Shown: in pieces, positions 8,232-15,682 of the stretch
How positions within the stretch are numbered: the stretch's first letter is position 1
How the letters are laid out: every line of letters starts with the position of its first letter
Assembly: GCF_001571325.1 (NCBI RefSeq)
Contig: NZ_BCTO01000049.1
Span: forward strand, 24,140-88,139
DNA length: 64,000 nt
Direction of reading: 5' to 3'
DNA from: Delftia tsuruhatensis NBRC 16741
Lineage (GTDB): Bacteria; Pseudomonadota; Gammaproteobacteria; Burkholderiales; Burkholderiaceae_C
The notes under the pieces: model-generated
The model's input: the letters and a program-made list of their open reading frames with translations, nothing else
Told to the model about the DNA's origin: nothing
The model's database searches: none
Translations under genes and position numbers: made by a program

Positions 8232-9317
8232 ATGAGTGTTGGAACCCAAACGGCCGGCCGCGTGCCGGCCACCTCCACCATGAGCGTCTTCGAGCGCTAC
8301 CTGAGCGTGTGGGTGCTGCTGTGCATCGTCGCCGGCATCGCGCTGGGCCAGTTCGCACCCAACGTATTTCAGGCCATTGGCCGCATGGAGATCGCCCAGG
8401 TTAATCTGCCGGTCGGTCTGCTGATCTGGATCATGATCGTGCCGATGCTGCTGAAGGTGGACTTCGGTGCGCTGGGCCAGGTCAAGCAGCACTGGCGCGG
8501 CATCGGCGTGACGCTGTTCGTCAACTGGGCGGTCAAACCGTTCTCGATGGCGCTGCTGGCCTGGATCTTCGTCCGCCAGGTCTTCGCTCAGTGGCTGCCG
8601 GCCGACCAGCTCGACAGCTACGTTGCCGGCCTCATCCTGCTGGCCGCCGCGCCCTGCACGGCGATGGTGTTCGTCTGGAGCCGGCTGACCGGGGGCGATC
8701 CGGTATTCACGCTGTCGCAGGTGGCGCTGAACGACACCATCATGGTGTTTGCCTTCGCGCCCATTGTCGGCCTGCTGCTGGGCCTGTCGTCCATCACGGT
8801 GCCGTGGGCCACGCTGCTGGTATCGGTCGGCCTGTACATCGTGATTCCGGTCATCCTGGCCCAGCTCTGGCGCCGTGCTCTGCTGAACAAGGGCCAAGCC
8901 GCCTTCGACCGGGCGCTGGAGCGCATCGGCCCGCTGTCGATCGCGGCGCTGCTGCTCACGCTGGTGCTGCTGTTCGCCTTCCAGGGCGAGGCCATCATCC
9001 GCCAGCCGCTGGTCATCGCCATGCTGGCGGTGCCGATCCTGATTCAGGTGTTCTTCAACTCCGGCCTGGCCTATTGGCTCAGCCGCAAGGCCGGCGAGCA
9101 GCACAGCATCGCTTGCCCCTCGGCGTTGATCGGCGCCTCCAACTTCTTCGAGCTGGCTGTAGCGGCCGCCATCAGCCTGTTCGGCTTCCAGTCCGGCGCG
9201 GCGCTGGCCACCGTGGTCGGCGTGCTGATCGAGGTGCCGGTGATGCTGCTGGTCGTTCGGATCGTCAACCAAAGCAAGGGCTGGTATGAGTGCGGCCCGA
9301 ACCCTGCCCGCAGATAA
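8232..9317 (+). CDS. acr3: Arsenite efflux transporter Acr3
   Basis: The 361-residue membrane protein has about ten helices of the bile/arsenite/riboflavin transporter fold. The conserved segment APCTAMVFVWSRLTGGDP around residue 140 contains the essential Acr3 cysteine. It expels As(III) driven by the proton-motive force. The ATG at 8232 (MSVGTQTAG) lies just after arsC, preceded by TGAGG; translation could also begin at the internal Met of MSVFERYLSVW. Confidence 0.94.
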   Translation: MSVGTQTAGRVPATSTMSVFERYLSVWVLLCIVAGIALGQFAPNVFQAIGRMEIAQVNLPVGLLIWIMIVPMLLKVDFGALGQVKQHWRGIGVTLFVNWAVKPFSMALLAWIFVRQVFAQWLPADQLDSYVAGLILLAAAPCTAMVFVWSRLTGGDPVFTLSQVALNDTIMVFAFAPIVGLLLGLSSITVPWATLLVSVGLYIVIPVILAQLWRRALLNKGQAAFDRALERIGPLSIAALLLTLVLLFAFQGEAIIRQPLVIAMLAVPILIQVFFNSGLAYWLSRKAGEQHSIACPSALIGASNFFELAVAAAISLFGFQSGAALATVVGVLIEVPVMLLVVRIVNQSKGWYECGPNPARR

Positions 9318-9331
9318 GCAAGGCATTTCCC

Positions 9332-9754
9332 ATGAGCAGTATCACGATATATCACAACCCCGTCTGCGGCACGTCGCGCAACGTGCTGGCCCTGATCCGC
9401 AACAGCGGCGAGGAACCCACGGTCATCGAATACCTGAAGACACCGCCCGACCGCGAAACCCTGCAACGCCTGATCACGGACATGGGCGTGCCGGTGCGCG
9501 CGGTATTGCGCGAGAAGGGCACGCCCTACGCGGAACTCGGCCTCGATGACCCGAAGTGGAGCGATGCGCAGTTGATCGACTGCATGCTCCAGCATCCCAT
9601 TCTGATCAACCGCCCTATCGTGGTGACGCCGCTGGGCACGCGGCTGTGCCGGCCTTCGGAGGCCGTGCTGGACATCCTGCCGCAATCACAGCGCGGCGCG
9701 TTCAACAAGGAAGACGGCGAAGCGGTCGTGGACGCGGAAGGCCGCCGTGTCTGA
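9332..9754 (+). CDS. arsC: Arsenate reductase, glutaredoxin-linked type
   Basis: The 140-residue protein starts MSSITIYHNPVCGTSRN, placing catalytic Cys12 as in plasmid R773 ArsC. Downstream arginines (VRAVLREK, INRPIVVTPLGTRLCRP) match the conserved oxyanion-binding set. It reduces arsenate with glutathione and glutaredoxin. With the phosphatase-type ArsC at 7724, the operon has two unrelated enzymes for the same reaction. Its stop codon is overlapped by the GTG start of arsH. Confidence 0.93.
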   Translation: MSSITIYHNPVCGTSRNVLALIRNSGEEPTVIEYLKTPPDRETLQRLITDMGVPVRAVLREKGTPYAELGLDDPKWSDAQLIDCMLQHPILINRPIVVTPLGTRLCRPSEAVLDILPQSQRGAFNKEDGEAVVDAEGRRV

Positions 9755-10469
9755 ATCCAGAATCGACCTACCCAATATCGACACCGCGCTATTCCAACTG
9801 CCCGATACCCAACGGCTGCTGACACCCGAGCGCGCCACGCACGCGCCGCGCTTCCTATTGCTCTATGGCTCGCTACGCGAGCGCTCGTTCAGTCGCTTGG
9901 CCGCTGAGGAAGCGGCTCGCATCCTGCGCGCGCTCGGCGGTGAGACGCGCATGTTCAATCCCTCGGGCCTGCCACTGGTGGACGATGCACCCGCCGACCA
10001 TCCCAAGGTCAAGGAACTGCACGAGCTGGCCCAGTGGGCCGAAGGCATGGTGTGGAGTTCGCCCGAGCGCCATGGGGCCATGACGGGGTTGATGAAGACG
10101 CAGATCGACTGGATTCCGCTGTCGGCCGGCGCAGTGCGCCCGACGCAGGGCAAGACGCTGGCGGTGATGCAGGTCTCGGGCGGCTCGCAGTCCTTCAACG
10201 CCGTCAACCAGATGCGCGTGCTGGGCCGCTGGATGCGGATGCTGACCATCCCCAACCAGTCCTCGGTCGCCAAGGCGTACCAGGAGTTCGACGAGGCCGG
10301 GCGCATGAAGCCCTCGGCCTACTATGACCGCATCGCGGACGTGATGGAGGAGCTGATGAAGTTCACCCTGCTCACGCGCGATGCGGCGCCGTACCTCGTG
10401 GACCGCTACAGCGAGCGCAAGGAAAGTGCGGAAGCACTGAGCCGGCGCGTCCAGCAGACGGCTATCTGA
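9747..10469 (+). CDS. arsH: ArsH, NADPH-dependent FMN reductase/organoarsenical oxidase
   Basis: The 240-residue flavodoxin-like protein has the FMN-binding motif LLLYGSLRERSFSR and the family block WSSPERHGAMTGLMKTQIDWIPL. ArsH oxidises trivalent organoarsenicals to less toxic pentavalent forms and also acts as a quinone reductase. The GTG start overlaps the arsC stop by 8 bp, giving translational coupling. It is the last recognisable gene of the ars operon. Confidence 0.94.
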   Translation: MSESRIDLPNIDTALFQLPDTQRLLTPERATHAPRFLLLYGSLRERSFSRLAAEEAARILRALGGETRMFNPSGLPLVDDAPADHPKVKELHELAQWAEGMVWSSPERHGAMTGLMKTQIDWIPLSAGAVRPTQGKTLAVMQVSGGSQSFNAVNQMRVLGRWMRMLTIPNQSSVAKAYQEFDEAGRMKPSAYYDRIADVMEELMKFTLLTRDAAPYLVDRYSERKESAEALSRRVQQTAI

Positions 10470-10564
10470 ACACTCCCCCTAAAAAACAAGCACTTCACTC
10501 ACCAATCCGTCGTGACGCTAATCTGATGCGCCATCGCAGCGACAGAAACGGATCGGAGAACAGA

Positions 10565-10996
10565 ATGGGAATTTCCAGCAGCAAGGTCTACAAGCAGGCC
10601 GATGAGGCCGCTGCGTTTGCGCATATCAGGGAGCTCGCAGAAAAGGAACCCGTCGATGACGAGACGGCTTCGGAATTGTGGCTTGAGGCAGAAGCCATCG
10701 TGGACACCTACATCGAGGCCGCTGAGTCGCGGTCCATAGAGGACTTGCCCTCCAGGCAGGAACTGGGCGAGTCCTGCTTTTGGCTGTTGTTCCAGACGAA
10801 AGTTTTGCGGGAGGACGAGCATTACCGGCTGATCGTCGAACTGCTGTCGCCACAGCTCGGGCTGTCCCTGTTCGATTTGCTGCCCCGCGTCCGAAAGCTC
10901 CGCGAAGCGGCCCTTGACGCACTGGAGGCCATGGTCAAGAAGCCATCAATGGATCGTCCGACAGCGCCGCAAGCGTGCGAGGACGACCTTTTCTGA
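10565..10996 (+). CDS. Hypothetical acidic alpha-helical protein
   Basis: This is a 143-residue protein that I do not recognise. It is predicted to be mainly helical and acidic in its N-terminal half (ASELWLEAEAIVDTYIEAAE), with no signal peptide or membrane segment. A GGAG lies 7-10 nt upstream of the ATG. It follows arsH by 95 bp, so it may be the end of the ars transcript or an independent cargo gene. It ends just before the first of two related palindromes. Confidence 0.6.
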   Translation: MGISSSKVYKQADEAAAFAHIRELAEKEPVDDETASELWLEAEAIVDTYIEAAESRSIEDLPSRQELGESCFWLLFQTKVLREDEHYRLIVELLSPQLGLSLFDLLPRVRKLREAALDALEAMVKKPSMDRPTAPQACEDDLF

Positions 10997-11024
10997 TGGG
11001 AAGCTGGTGGCACCTCCGAGCCGA

Positions 11025-11051
11025 AATTCTCGTATCAGCGATACGAGAATT
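11025..11051. repeat. Palindrome A (12-bp arms, AGC centre)
   Basis: Perfect 12-bp arms AATTCTCGTATC/GATACGAGAATT flank a 3-bp AGC centre. The palindrome overlaps the last codons of the truncated antitoxin remnant. It has no T-tract and so does not look like a terminator. It shares its layout with palindrome B at 12110-12140. Confidence 0.8.
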
Positions 11052-11226
11052 CATCGGCTGCGGAAGATCGAGCGTCAGCACCGAACGTCCGCGCCATCTG
11101 GCGCAGCACAGTCGGCAGTTCGGCCTGGTCGCCGTCCTCCAGAACACCGTTGATGACTTCGAGCGCGAGCGCCGGGTCGCTGCGGTACAGCTCGGCCATC
11201 GCTTCGTCATGGGGTCTGCTTTTCAT
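11035..11226 (-). pseudogene. Truncated addiction-module antidote (HigA-like) remnant
   Basis: The first ~45 residues (MKSRPHDEAMAELYRSDPALALEVI, LRQMARTFG) match the start of short HTH antidote proteins of the HI1420/HigA-like group. Those normally continue past ARTFG into a helix-turn-helix, reaching about 100 residues. Here the sequence changes to an unrelated tail and stops after 63 residues inside palindrome A. The ATG overlaps the upstream stop as TGATG. The DNA-binding part is missing, so I call it a broken gene. Confidence 0.55.
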
Positions 11227-11750
11227 CAGCCCACCAGCGCTTCCAGTTCCTCGAACGCCAGGCGCGGCAAGCGCCGGCCTTCCTTGGCCACGTTGACCTG
11301 CAGGGCGGCCCGCGCCACGTCCAGCACCTCCCGCGCCAGGGCATAACCGCCCTTGGCCTGCATCCAGCCCAGCACATCCGCCAGATGCCAGATCGACGCG
11401 CTGCCCTCATGCACCGGCGCCGGGAAGCTACCCGGATGGGCCAGCATCAGCTTGCGCATATTCTGCCGCGACACGCCCACGATGTCGGCCACATCGGTCA
11501 GCCCAACCAGATCAGGCGCCACTTCGATCAGCCGGGCCGAGGGTGCGGCACGGCGCACATCGGCCAGCGCGCTGCGCACTGCCTCATCTGCATCCACCGC
11601 CTCGCGGGTAAATTCCAGCGCCAGCCGCCCCGGCTGCCCGATGCCGACCAGGGCATCGTCGCAGCCGGCTTCACCCAGGCGCTCGACCAGTGTCTGCGAA
11701 TCGCGGTCGTCATCGGTGAGCTGGTATTTGAGGGTAAAGGTGTATTCCAT
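11226..11750 (-). CDS. HTH DNA-binding protein, probable antitoxin partner
   Basis: This 174-residue protein has an N-terminal ~85-residue alpha/beta domain of HicB/DUF-like character (EYTFTLKYQLTDDDRDSQTL). A helix-turn-helix with an AlpA/MerR-like look follows (LTDVADIVGVSRQNMRKLML, about residues 105-124). I used the ATG at 11750, 4 bp after the upstream small gene's stop. The tight pairing with a HicA-like gene suggests an antitoxin and autorepressor. Its function is inferred from context. Confidence 0.6.
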   Translation of the reverse strand: MEYTFTLKYQLTDDDRDSQTLVERLGEAGCDDALVGIGQPGRLALEFTREAVDADEAVRSALADVRRAAPSARLIEVAPDLVGLTDVADIVGVSRQNMRKLMLAHPGSFPAPVHEGSASIWHLADVLGWMQAKGGYALAREVLDVARAALQVNVAKEGRRLPRLAFEELEALVG

Positions 11751-11754
11751 CGCG

Positions 11755-12033
11755 CTATTCCTGGGTGCCATCGTCATCCGCCTCGCGCTGCTGGCGGTCC
11801 ATGGTGCAGTTGTCCACGGCGCGCCGTAAGGCGCGGGCATGGTTGCCGGGGTTCTTCGGCGTGCTCCATACACTGGTAATGCAGAACTCGCCGCAACGGC
11901 ATTCCTCATCGTTGTACGGGCAGTACATCCGCCCCCAGGCATGGCTACCGCCGACTTCGACACGCCAGCCTTGCCCTTCGGCGTGTCGCAGCGCATCCTC
12001 GACCTCTTTCTTCGGGTGAGAGGAACGGGCCAT
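11755..12033 (-). CDS. HicA-like small protein, candidate toxin
   Basis: This 92-residue basic-to-neutral protein starts MARSSHPKKEVEDALRHAE. It contains GWRVEVGGSHAWGRMYCP, with the Gly-Ser-His of HicA-like double-stranded-RNA-binding folds. A CxxC-type cluster follows (CRCGEFC), then SVWSTPKNPGNHARALRRAVDNC. It heads a three-gene leftward unit with an HTH protein and the broken antidote. A toxin role is inference. A perfect inverted repeat lies 28 bp upstream as its likely operator. Confidence 0.6.
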   Translation of the reverse strand: MARSSHPKKEVEDALRHAEGQGWRVEVGGSHAWGRMYCPYNDEECRCGEFCITSVWSTPKNPGNHARALRRAVDNCTMDRQQREADDDGTQE

Positions 12034-12060
12034 CAGCGACCTCCAGTATGGGGATGATGC

Positions 12061-12086
12061 GCAAGGTTGTCAAGTGACAACCTTGC
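12061..12086. promoter_or_regulatory. Inverted-repeat operator upstream of the HicA-like unit
   Basis: Perfect 12-bp arms GCAAGGTTGTCA/TGACAACCTTGC flank an AG centre, 28 bp upstream of the ATG at 12033. The placement suits autoregulation by the HTH protein of the same operon. Confidence 0.5.
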
Positions 12087-12109
12087 TGCAAGGCTTGGTG
12101 ACCCACGCT

Positions 12110-12140
12110 CGAATTGTCGCGACAGCGTCGCGACAATTCG
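12110..12140. repeat. Palindrome B (14-bp arms, AGC centre)
   Basis: Perfect 14-bp arms CGAATTGTCGCGAC/GTCGCGACAATTCG flank an AGC centre. It lies between the integrase 3' end and the operator of the HicA-like unit. Over the central 27 bp it agrees with palindrome A at 21 positions by eye. Confidence 0.8.
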
Positions 12141-12208
12141 GCGGGCCTGATTTCCGACACGAAAGGCTGGCAACGCCGCGCCTGCCGCAGCCGACGGCAT
12201 CTTGCCGT

Positions 12209-13408
12209 TCATGCGGACGCCTGCTCGGTGCGTTGCGCCCCGGTGATCGTCTTGCGCCGGTTCGCCACCAGCTCGGCGGCCTGCCGCACCGGATCGTCCT
12301 CCGTGTGGACGTACCGCATGAACATCGCCACGGTCTTGTGCGCCGTCAGCGCCATGCCCACCTTCACCGGAATCCCCGAGTTGGCGATGTCAGTGGCCGA
12401 ACGGTGGCGGATGCCATGCGTGCCCACGTGCGTAGCGCCCGCCGCCTTCAGGATGCGGCACCAGGCACCGTAATACTCGCCCTCGGTGAGATGCTTGGCC
12501 GGGTCGTTCGGCGACGGCAGCACGTAGGGGCAGCCGTCCCGGCGCGGCGCGGTGGACAGCAGCCGGTAGGCTTCCTCGCTCAAGGGCTTGGACATGCCAC
12601 CTGTCTTGCTATCGGGCCAGACCACGCGGCGGTTGTCCAGATCCACCCATGCCCATTCCAGCGAGATGATCTCGGAGCGCCGCCCGGCAAACTCGAATTG
12701 CAGGCGGATCGCCAGCGGGATGACGTAGTTCTCCAGCCCTTCGGCCTCGATACCGTCAAGGTGCCGGAACAGCTTGCCCATGTCCTCGTCGCTGATGAGG
12801 TGGGTGGCCTTGCCGTCGGGGTACACCGGGACGTGGCGGCATGGGTTGGTGCCGTCCGGCCGATAACCCCAGACCTCGGCCAGGTTGAACATCTTGCGCA
12901 TGACGCTGAAAGCGCGGTTCGCCTCGGCGGGCTTGTGCGCCATCTTCTTCATCGCCCCGGCCACGTCCGGGCGCTTCACGTCCTGAACCTTGATGCGGCC
13001 CAGGAAGGGGACGATGCAGCGGTCGATGACGCCCTGGTAGCCCCGGCGGGTGCTGGGCTTGTTGCGTTGCTTGGAGTGATCCTCCATGAACTTCACGCAC
13101 AGTTCCGTGACCGTGGGCGCCTTGCGCGCCGCCGCCTTGTCGGCGGCCGGGTCGCCGCCCCGGCGTACCTGGGCCAGCCATTCCTGGGCCAGCGAGCGGG
13201 CCTGCTCGACGGTCAGTTCGCCATACAGGCCCAAAGCGGGTTTGCGGCGCTCGCCGGCGTTCGTGCGGTACTGGAGCATGAACACCTTGCGGCCCGCTGG
13301 TGTAATCTTGCACAGGAAGCCGGGCACCAGCGTGTCCCGCAGTTCGACGGCCTGCGCCTGGGGTTGTGCCGCATCCACTGCGGACTTGGTGAGCTTGATT
13401 TTTGCCAC
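12209..13408 (-). CDS. Tyrosine-family site-specific integrase
   Basis: The 399-residue integrase has an N-terminal arm-DNA-binding (DUF4102) region, a SAM-like core-binding domain, and a catalytic domain. The catalytic domain shows R (FEFAGRRSE), HxxR (GTHGIRHRSAT), H (LTAHKTV) and the Tyr in FMRYVHTEDD. I chose the GTG at 13408 (VAKIKLTKSAVDAAQ) because GAGGAGT lies just upstream and the family begins there. It sits at the island edge next to dcd and presumably integrated and excises the element. The attachment site is not identified. Confidence 0.93.
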   Translation of the reverse strand: MAKIKLTKSAVDAAQPQAQAVELRDTLVPGFLCKITPAGRKVFMLQYRTNAGERRKPALGLYGELTVEQARSLAQEWLAQVRRGGDPAADKAAARKAPTVTELCVKFMEDHSKQRNKPSTRRGYQGVIDRCIVPFLGRIKVQDVKRPDVAGAMKKMAHKPAEANRAFSVMRKMFNLAEVWGYRPDGTNPCRHVPVYPDGKATHLISDEDMGKLFRHLDGIEAEGLENYVIPLAIRLQFEFAGRRSEIISLEWAWVDLDNRRVVWPDSKTGGMSKPLSEEAYRLLSTAPRRDGCPYVLPSPNDPAKHLTEGEYYGAWCRILKAAGATHVGTHGIRHRSATDIANSGIPVKVGMALTAHKTVAMFMRYVHTEDDPVRQAAELVANRRKTITGAQRTEQASA

Positions 13409-13589
13409 GATGACTCCTCGGAAAGACCCGGTTTCCAGGGGCCACATGGGAGCCACGAGGCAGGAAGCCGGATCAGGTTTCAGAAAGCACCGGCATATGA
13501 TGAACGCGCCTAAGTTATTGATAAACCTGCTGTATCTGGCTTCGGCGTAGTCCAGCGAATTACGGTACTGAAGTCAGTGTGAAATGAAA

Positions 13590-13617
13590 AAGGCCCGCAG
13601 CTTTCGCTGCGGGCCTT
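13590..13617 (-). terminator. Rho-independent terminator of dcd
   Basis: A 12-bp perfect stem AAGGCCCGCAGC/GCTGCGGGCCTT has a 4-nt loop. On the minus strand it is followed by a run of T. It lies 20 bp beyond the dcd stop codon. Confidence 0.85.
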
Positions 13618-13636
13618 GTCTTCCGGGCCAAAGCCG

Positions 13637-14209
13637 TCAGGCCTTGGGAAGCGTCACGCCCACCTGGCCCTGGTACTTGCCGCCACGGTCGCGGTAGCTG
13701 ACCTCGCAGACATCGTCGGGATCGCTCTCGAAGAACAGCACCTGGGCGCAGCCTTCACCGGCGTAGATGCGGGCGGGCAGCGGCGTGGTGTTGGAGAACT
13801 CCAGCGTCACATAGCCTTCCCATTCGGGCTCGAAGGGCGTGACGTTGACGATGATGCCGCAGCGCGCGTAGGTGCTCTTGCCCAGGCAGATGGTCAGCAC
13901 GTTGCGCGGGATGCGGAAGTACTCGACCGTGCGCGCCAGCGCGAAGCTGTTGGGCGGGATGATGCAGCTGTCACCCTCAAAATCGACGAAGCTTTTCTCA
14001 TCGAAGTTCTTGGGGTCCACCACGGTGCTGTGGATGTTGGTGAACACCTTGAATTCGGGTGCGCAGCGGATGTCGTAGCCATAGCTGCTGGTGCCGTAGC
14101 TGATGATCTTGCGGCCATCGACGTTGCGAACCTGGGCCGGCTCGAAAGGCTCGATCATGCCGTGATCCTCGGCCATGCGACGGATCCACTTGTCGCTCTT
14201 GATGCTCAT
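13637..14209 (-). CDS. dcd: dCTP deaminase
   Basis: This is a protein of about 190 residues, the usual Dcd length, that deaminates dCTP to dUTP on the route to dTTP. It has the family start MSIKSDKWIRRMAEDHGMI, the core YGYDIRCAPEF, and the substrate/catalytic segment ALARTVEYFRIPRNVLTICLGKSTYARCG. The ATG at 14209 was chosen from this conserved N-terminus. This is a chromosomal core gene and marks where the island ends. Confidence 0.96.
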   Translation of the reverse strand: MSIKSDKWIRRMAEDHGMIEPFEPAQVRNVDGRKIISYGTSSYGYDIRCAPEFKVFTNIHSTVVDPKNFDEKSFVDFEGDSCIIPPNSFALARTVEYFRIPRNVLTICLGKSTYARCGIIVNVTPFEPEWEGYVTLEFSNTTPLPARIYAGEGCAQVLFFESDPDDVCEVSYRDRGGKYQGQVGVTLPKA

Positions 14210-14277
14210 GGCAATTCCTCGTTCCCTAGCTGTCCTTGTCAGGCGCCAGCACCCGGCCGGGCACTGGCGCAAAGGCG

Positions 14278-15570
14278 CTATTTTGCTTGAGAAACGACGG
14301 TGCGCTCTATCAGGCGGTCATCGCCCAGGATGATCATGGCGAACAGCAGCTCGTCCAGGCTCTCGGCCTGGCGGGTCTTGCGCTCGAGCAGCGGCGTGCA
14401 GGCCGGGTTGATGACCACGAAGTCGGCTTCGCAGCCCGGCTGCAGATTGCCCACCTGGCCGGCCAGCCCCAATGCGCGCGCCGCGCCCGCCGTGTGCTGC
14501 CACCACAGGTTGCCGGGCGACAGGCTCAGGCCCTGCTTGGTCTGGCCCTCGCGGCCCGCCACATAGGCGGCCTGCATGGTGCGGAAAGGGCTGAAGCTCA
14601 TGCCGCCGCCCACGTCGCTGGCCAGGCCGTAGAGGAACTGCGCGGCGTCGGCCCGCGCAAAGTCGAAGAAGCCGCTGCCCAGGAACAGGTTGCTGGTGGG
14701 GCTCACGGCGGCGGCGGTGCTGCGTTCACGCATCAGGGCGCGGTCTTCATCGTCCAGGTGGATGCAGTGCGCGTAGACGGCGCGCTCGCGCATCAGGCCG
14801 AAGTCGTCGTAGACCGACAGATAGCTGCGGGCCTTCGGAAAGAGTTCGGCCACCCAGCGCACCTCGTCCAGGTTCTCGGCCACATGGGACTGGATCCAGA
14901 CATCGGCGTAGCGGGCGGCCAGCTCGCCCGCGCCACGCAGCTGCTCATGCGTGCTGGTGGGGGCAAAGCGCGGCGTGATCGCGTAGCCCAGGCGGTCCAC
15001 GCCATGCCAGCGCTGGATCAGGGTTTCGGTGTCGATCAGGCTTTGCTCGGTCTGGTCGCGCACGCCGTCGGGGCTGTGGCGGTCCTGCAGGACCTTGCCT
15101 GTGATCATGCGCATGCCGCGCGCCTGCGACGCGCCCATGAGCGCATCGACCGACCCCGGGTGCGAGGTGGCAAAGGCCAGCGCCGTGGTCACGCCGTTGC
15201 GCTGCAGCTCGTCCAGGAAGAACTCGGCCACGCTGTCGGCATGCGCGCGTTCGCAGAAGGCCGACTCGTGCGGAAAGGTGTATTTCTCCAGCCAGGGCAG
15301 CAGGCCTGCGGCAGGCGCGCCGATCACATCGGTCTGCGGATAGTGGATGTGCAGGTCGATGAAGCCTGGCGCCAGGATGCGGCCCGGCAGATGGGTGACT
15401 TCGGCGCCCGGCTGTCCGGTGAACTGCGCCTGCAGCGCCTGCCAGCTGCCGGCGGCGACCACGCGCTGCTGCCCCTTGTCATCCGGGGCGACGGCCAGCA
15501 GGCCGTCTTCGTCGTAGAGCGCCTGGCCATCGTCGGCAAAACGCAGCAATGAGGAACGGTAGATTTGCAT
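14278..15570 (-). CDS. guaD: Guanine deaminase
   Basis: The 430-residue amidohydrolase converts guanine to xanthine and ammonia. It shows the zinc motif HIHYPQTD (His74, His76), a later SHVAE histidine block and a C-terminal Asp region (YGLASDVGGGMSFSPFRTM). I used the ATG at 15570 (MQIYRSSLL). The gene lies near a purine-type ABC importer and adenine deaminase, and its product xanthine enters the urate pathway encoded further right. Confidence 0.93.
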   Translation of the reverse strand: MQIYRSSLLRFADDGQALYDEDGLLAVAPDDKGQQRVVAAGSWQALQAQFTGQPGAEVTHLPGRILAPGFIDLHIHYPQTDVIGAPAAGLLPWLEKYTFPHESAFCERAHADSVAEFFLDELQRNGVTTALAFATSHPGSVDALMGASQARGMRMITGKVLQDRHSPDGVRDQTEQSLIDTETLIQRWHGVDRLGYAITPRFAPTSTHEQLRGAGELAARYADVWIQSHVAENLDEVRWVAELFPKARSYLSVYDDFGLMRERAVYAHCIHLDDEDRALMRERSTAAAVSPTSNLFLGSGFFDFARADAAQFLYGLASDVGGGMSFSPFRTMQAAYVAGREGQTKQGLSLSPGNLWWQHTAGAARALGLAGQVGNLQPGCEADFVVINPACTPLLERKTRQAESLDELLFAMIILGDDRLIERTVVSQAK

Positions 15571-15682
15571 GCCGCCAAGCTTAGCGGGCGGACAGGCAGA
15601 TGCCATATCCGCAGCGCTATAGGCGCCATCGGCAGGCGCCATCCTAGGGTTTACGCCAGGACCGGACGCCCCGCAGGCCGCA

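Larger units (their letters stand above)
1..13600. mobile_element. Right part of a heavy-metal resistance genomic island
   Basis: Lead-type, mercury and arsenic resistance modules lie back to back and end with a tyrosine integrase whose 5' end faces chromosomal dcd. Transfer is inferred from the accessory gene content, the integrase and the toxin-antitoxin-like remnant. The left end is outside the window. I could not identify attachment-site repeats, so the right boundary (about 13.41-13.6 kb) is approximate. Confidence 0.6.
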
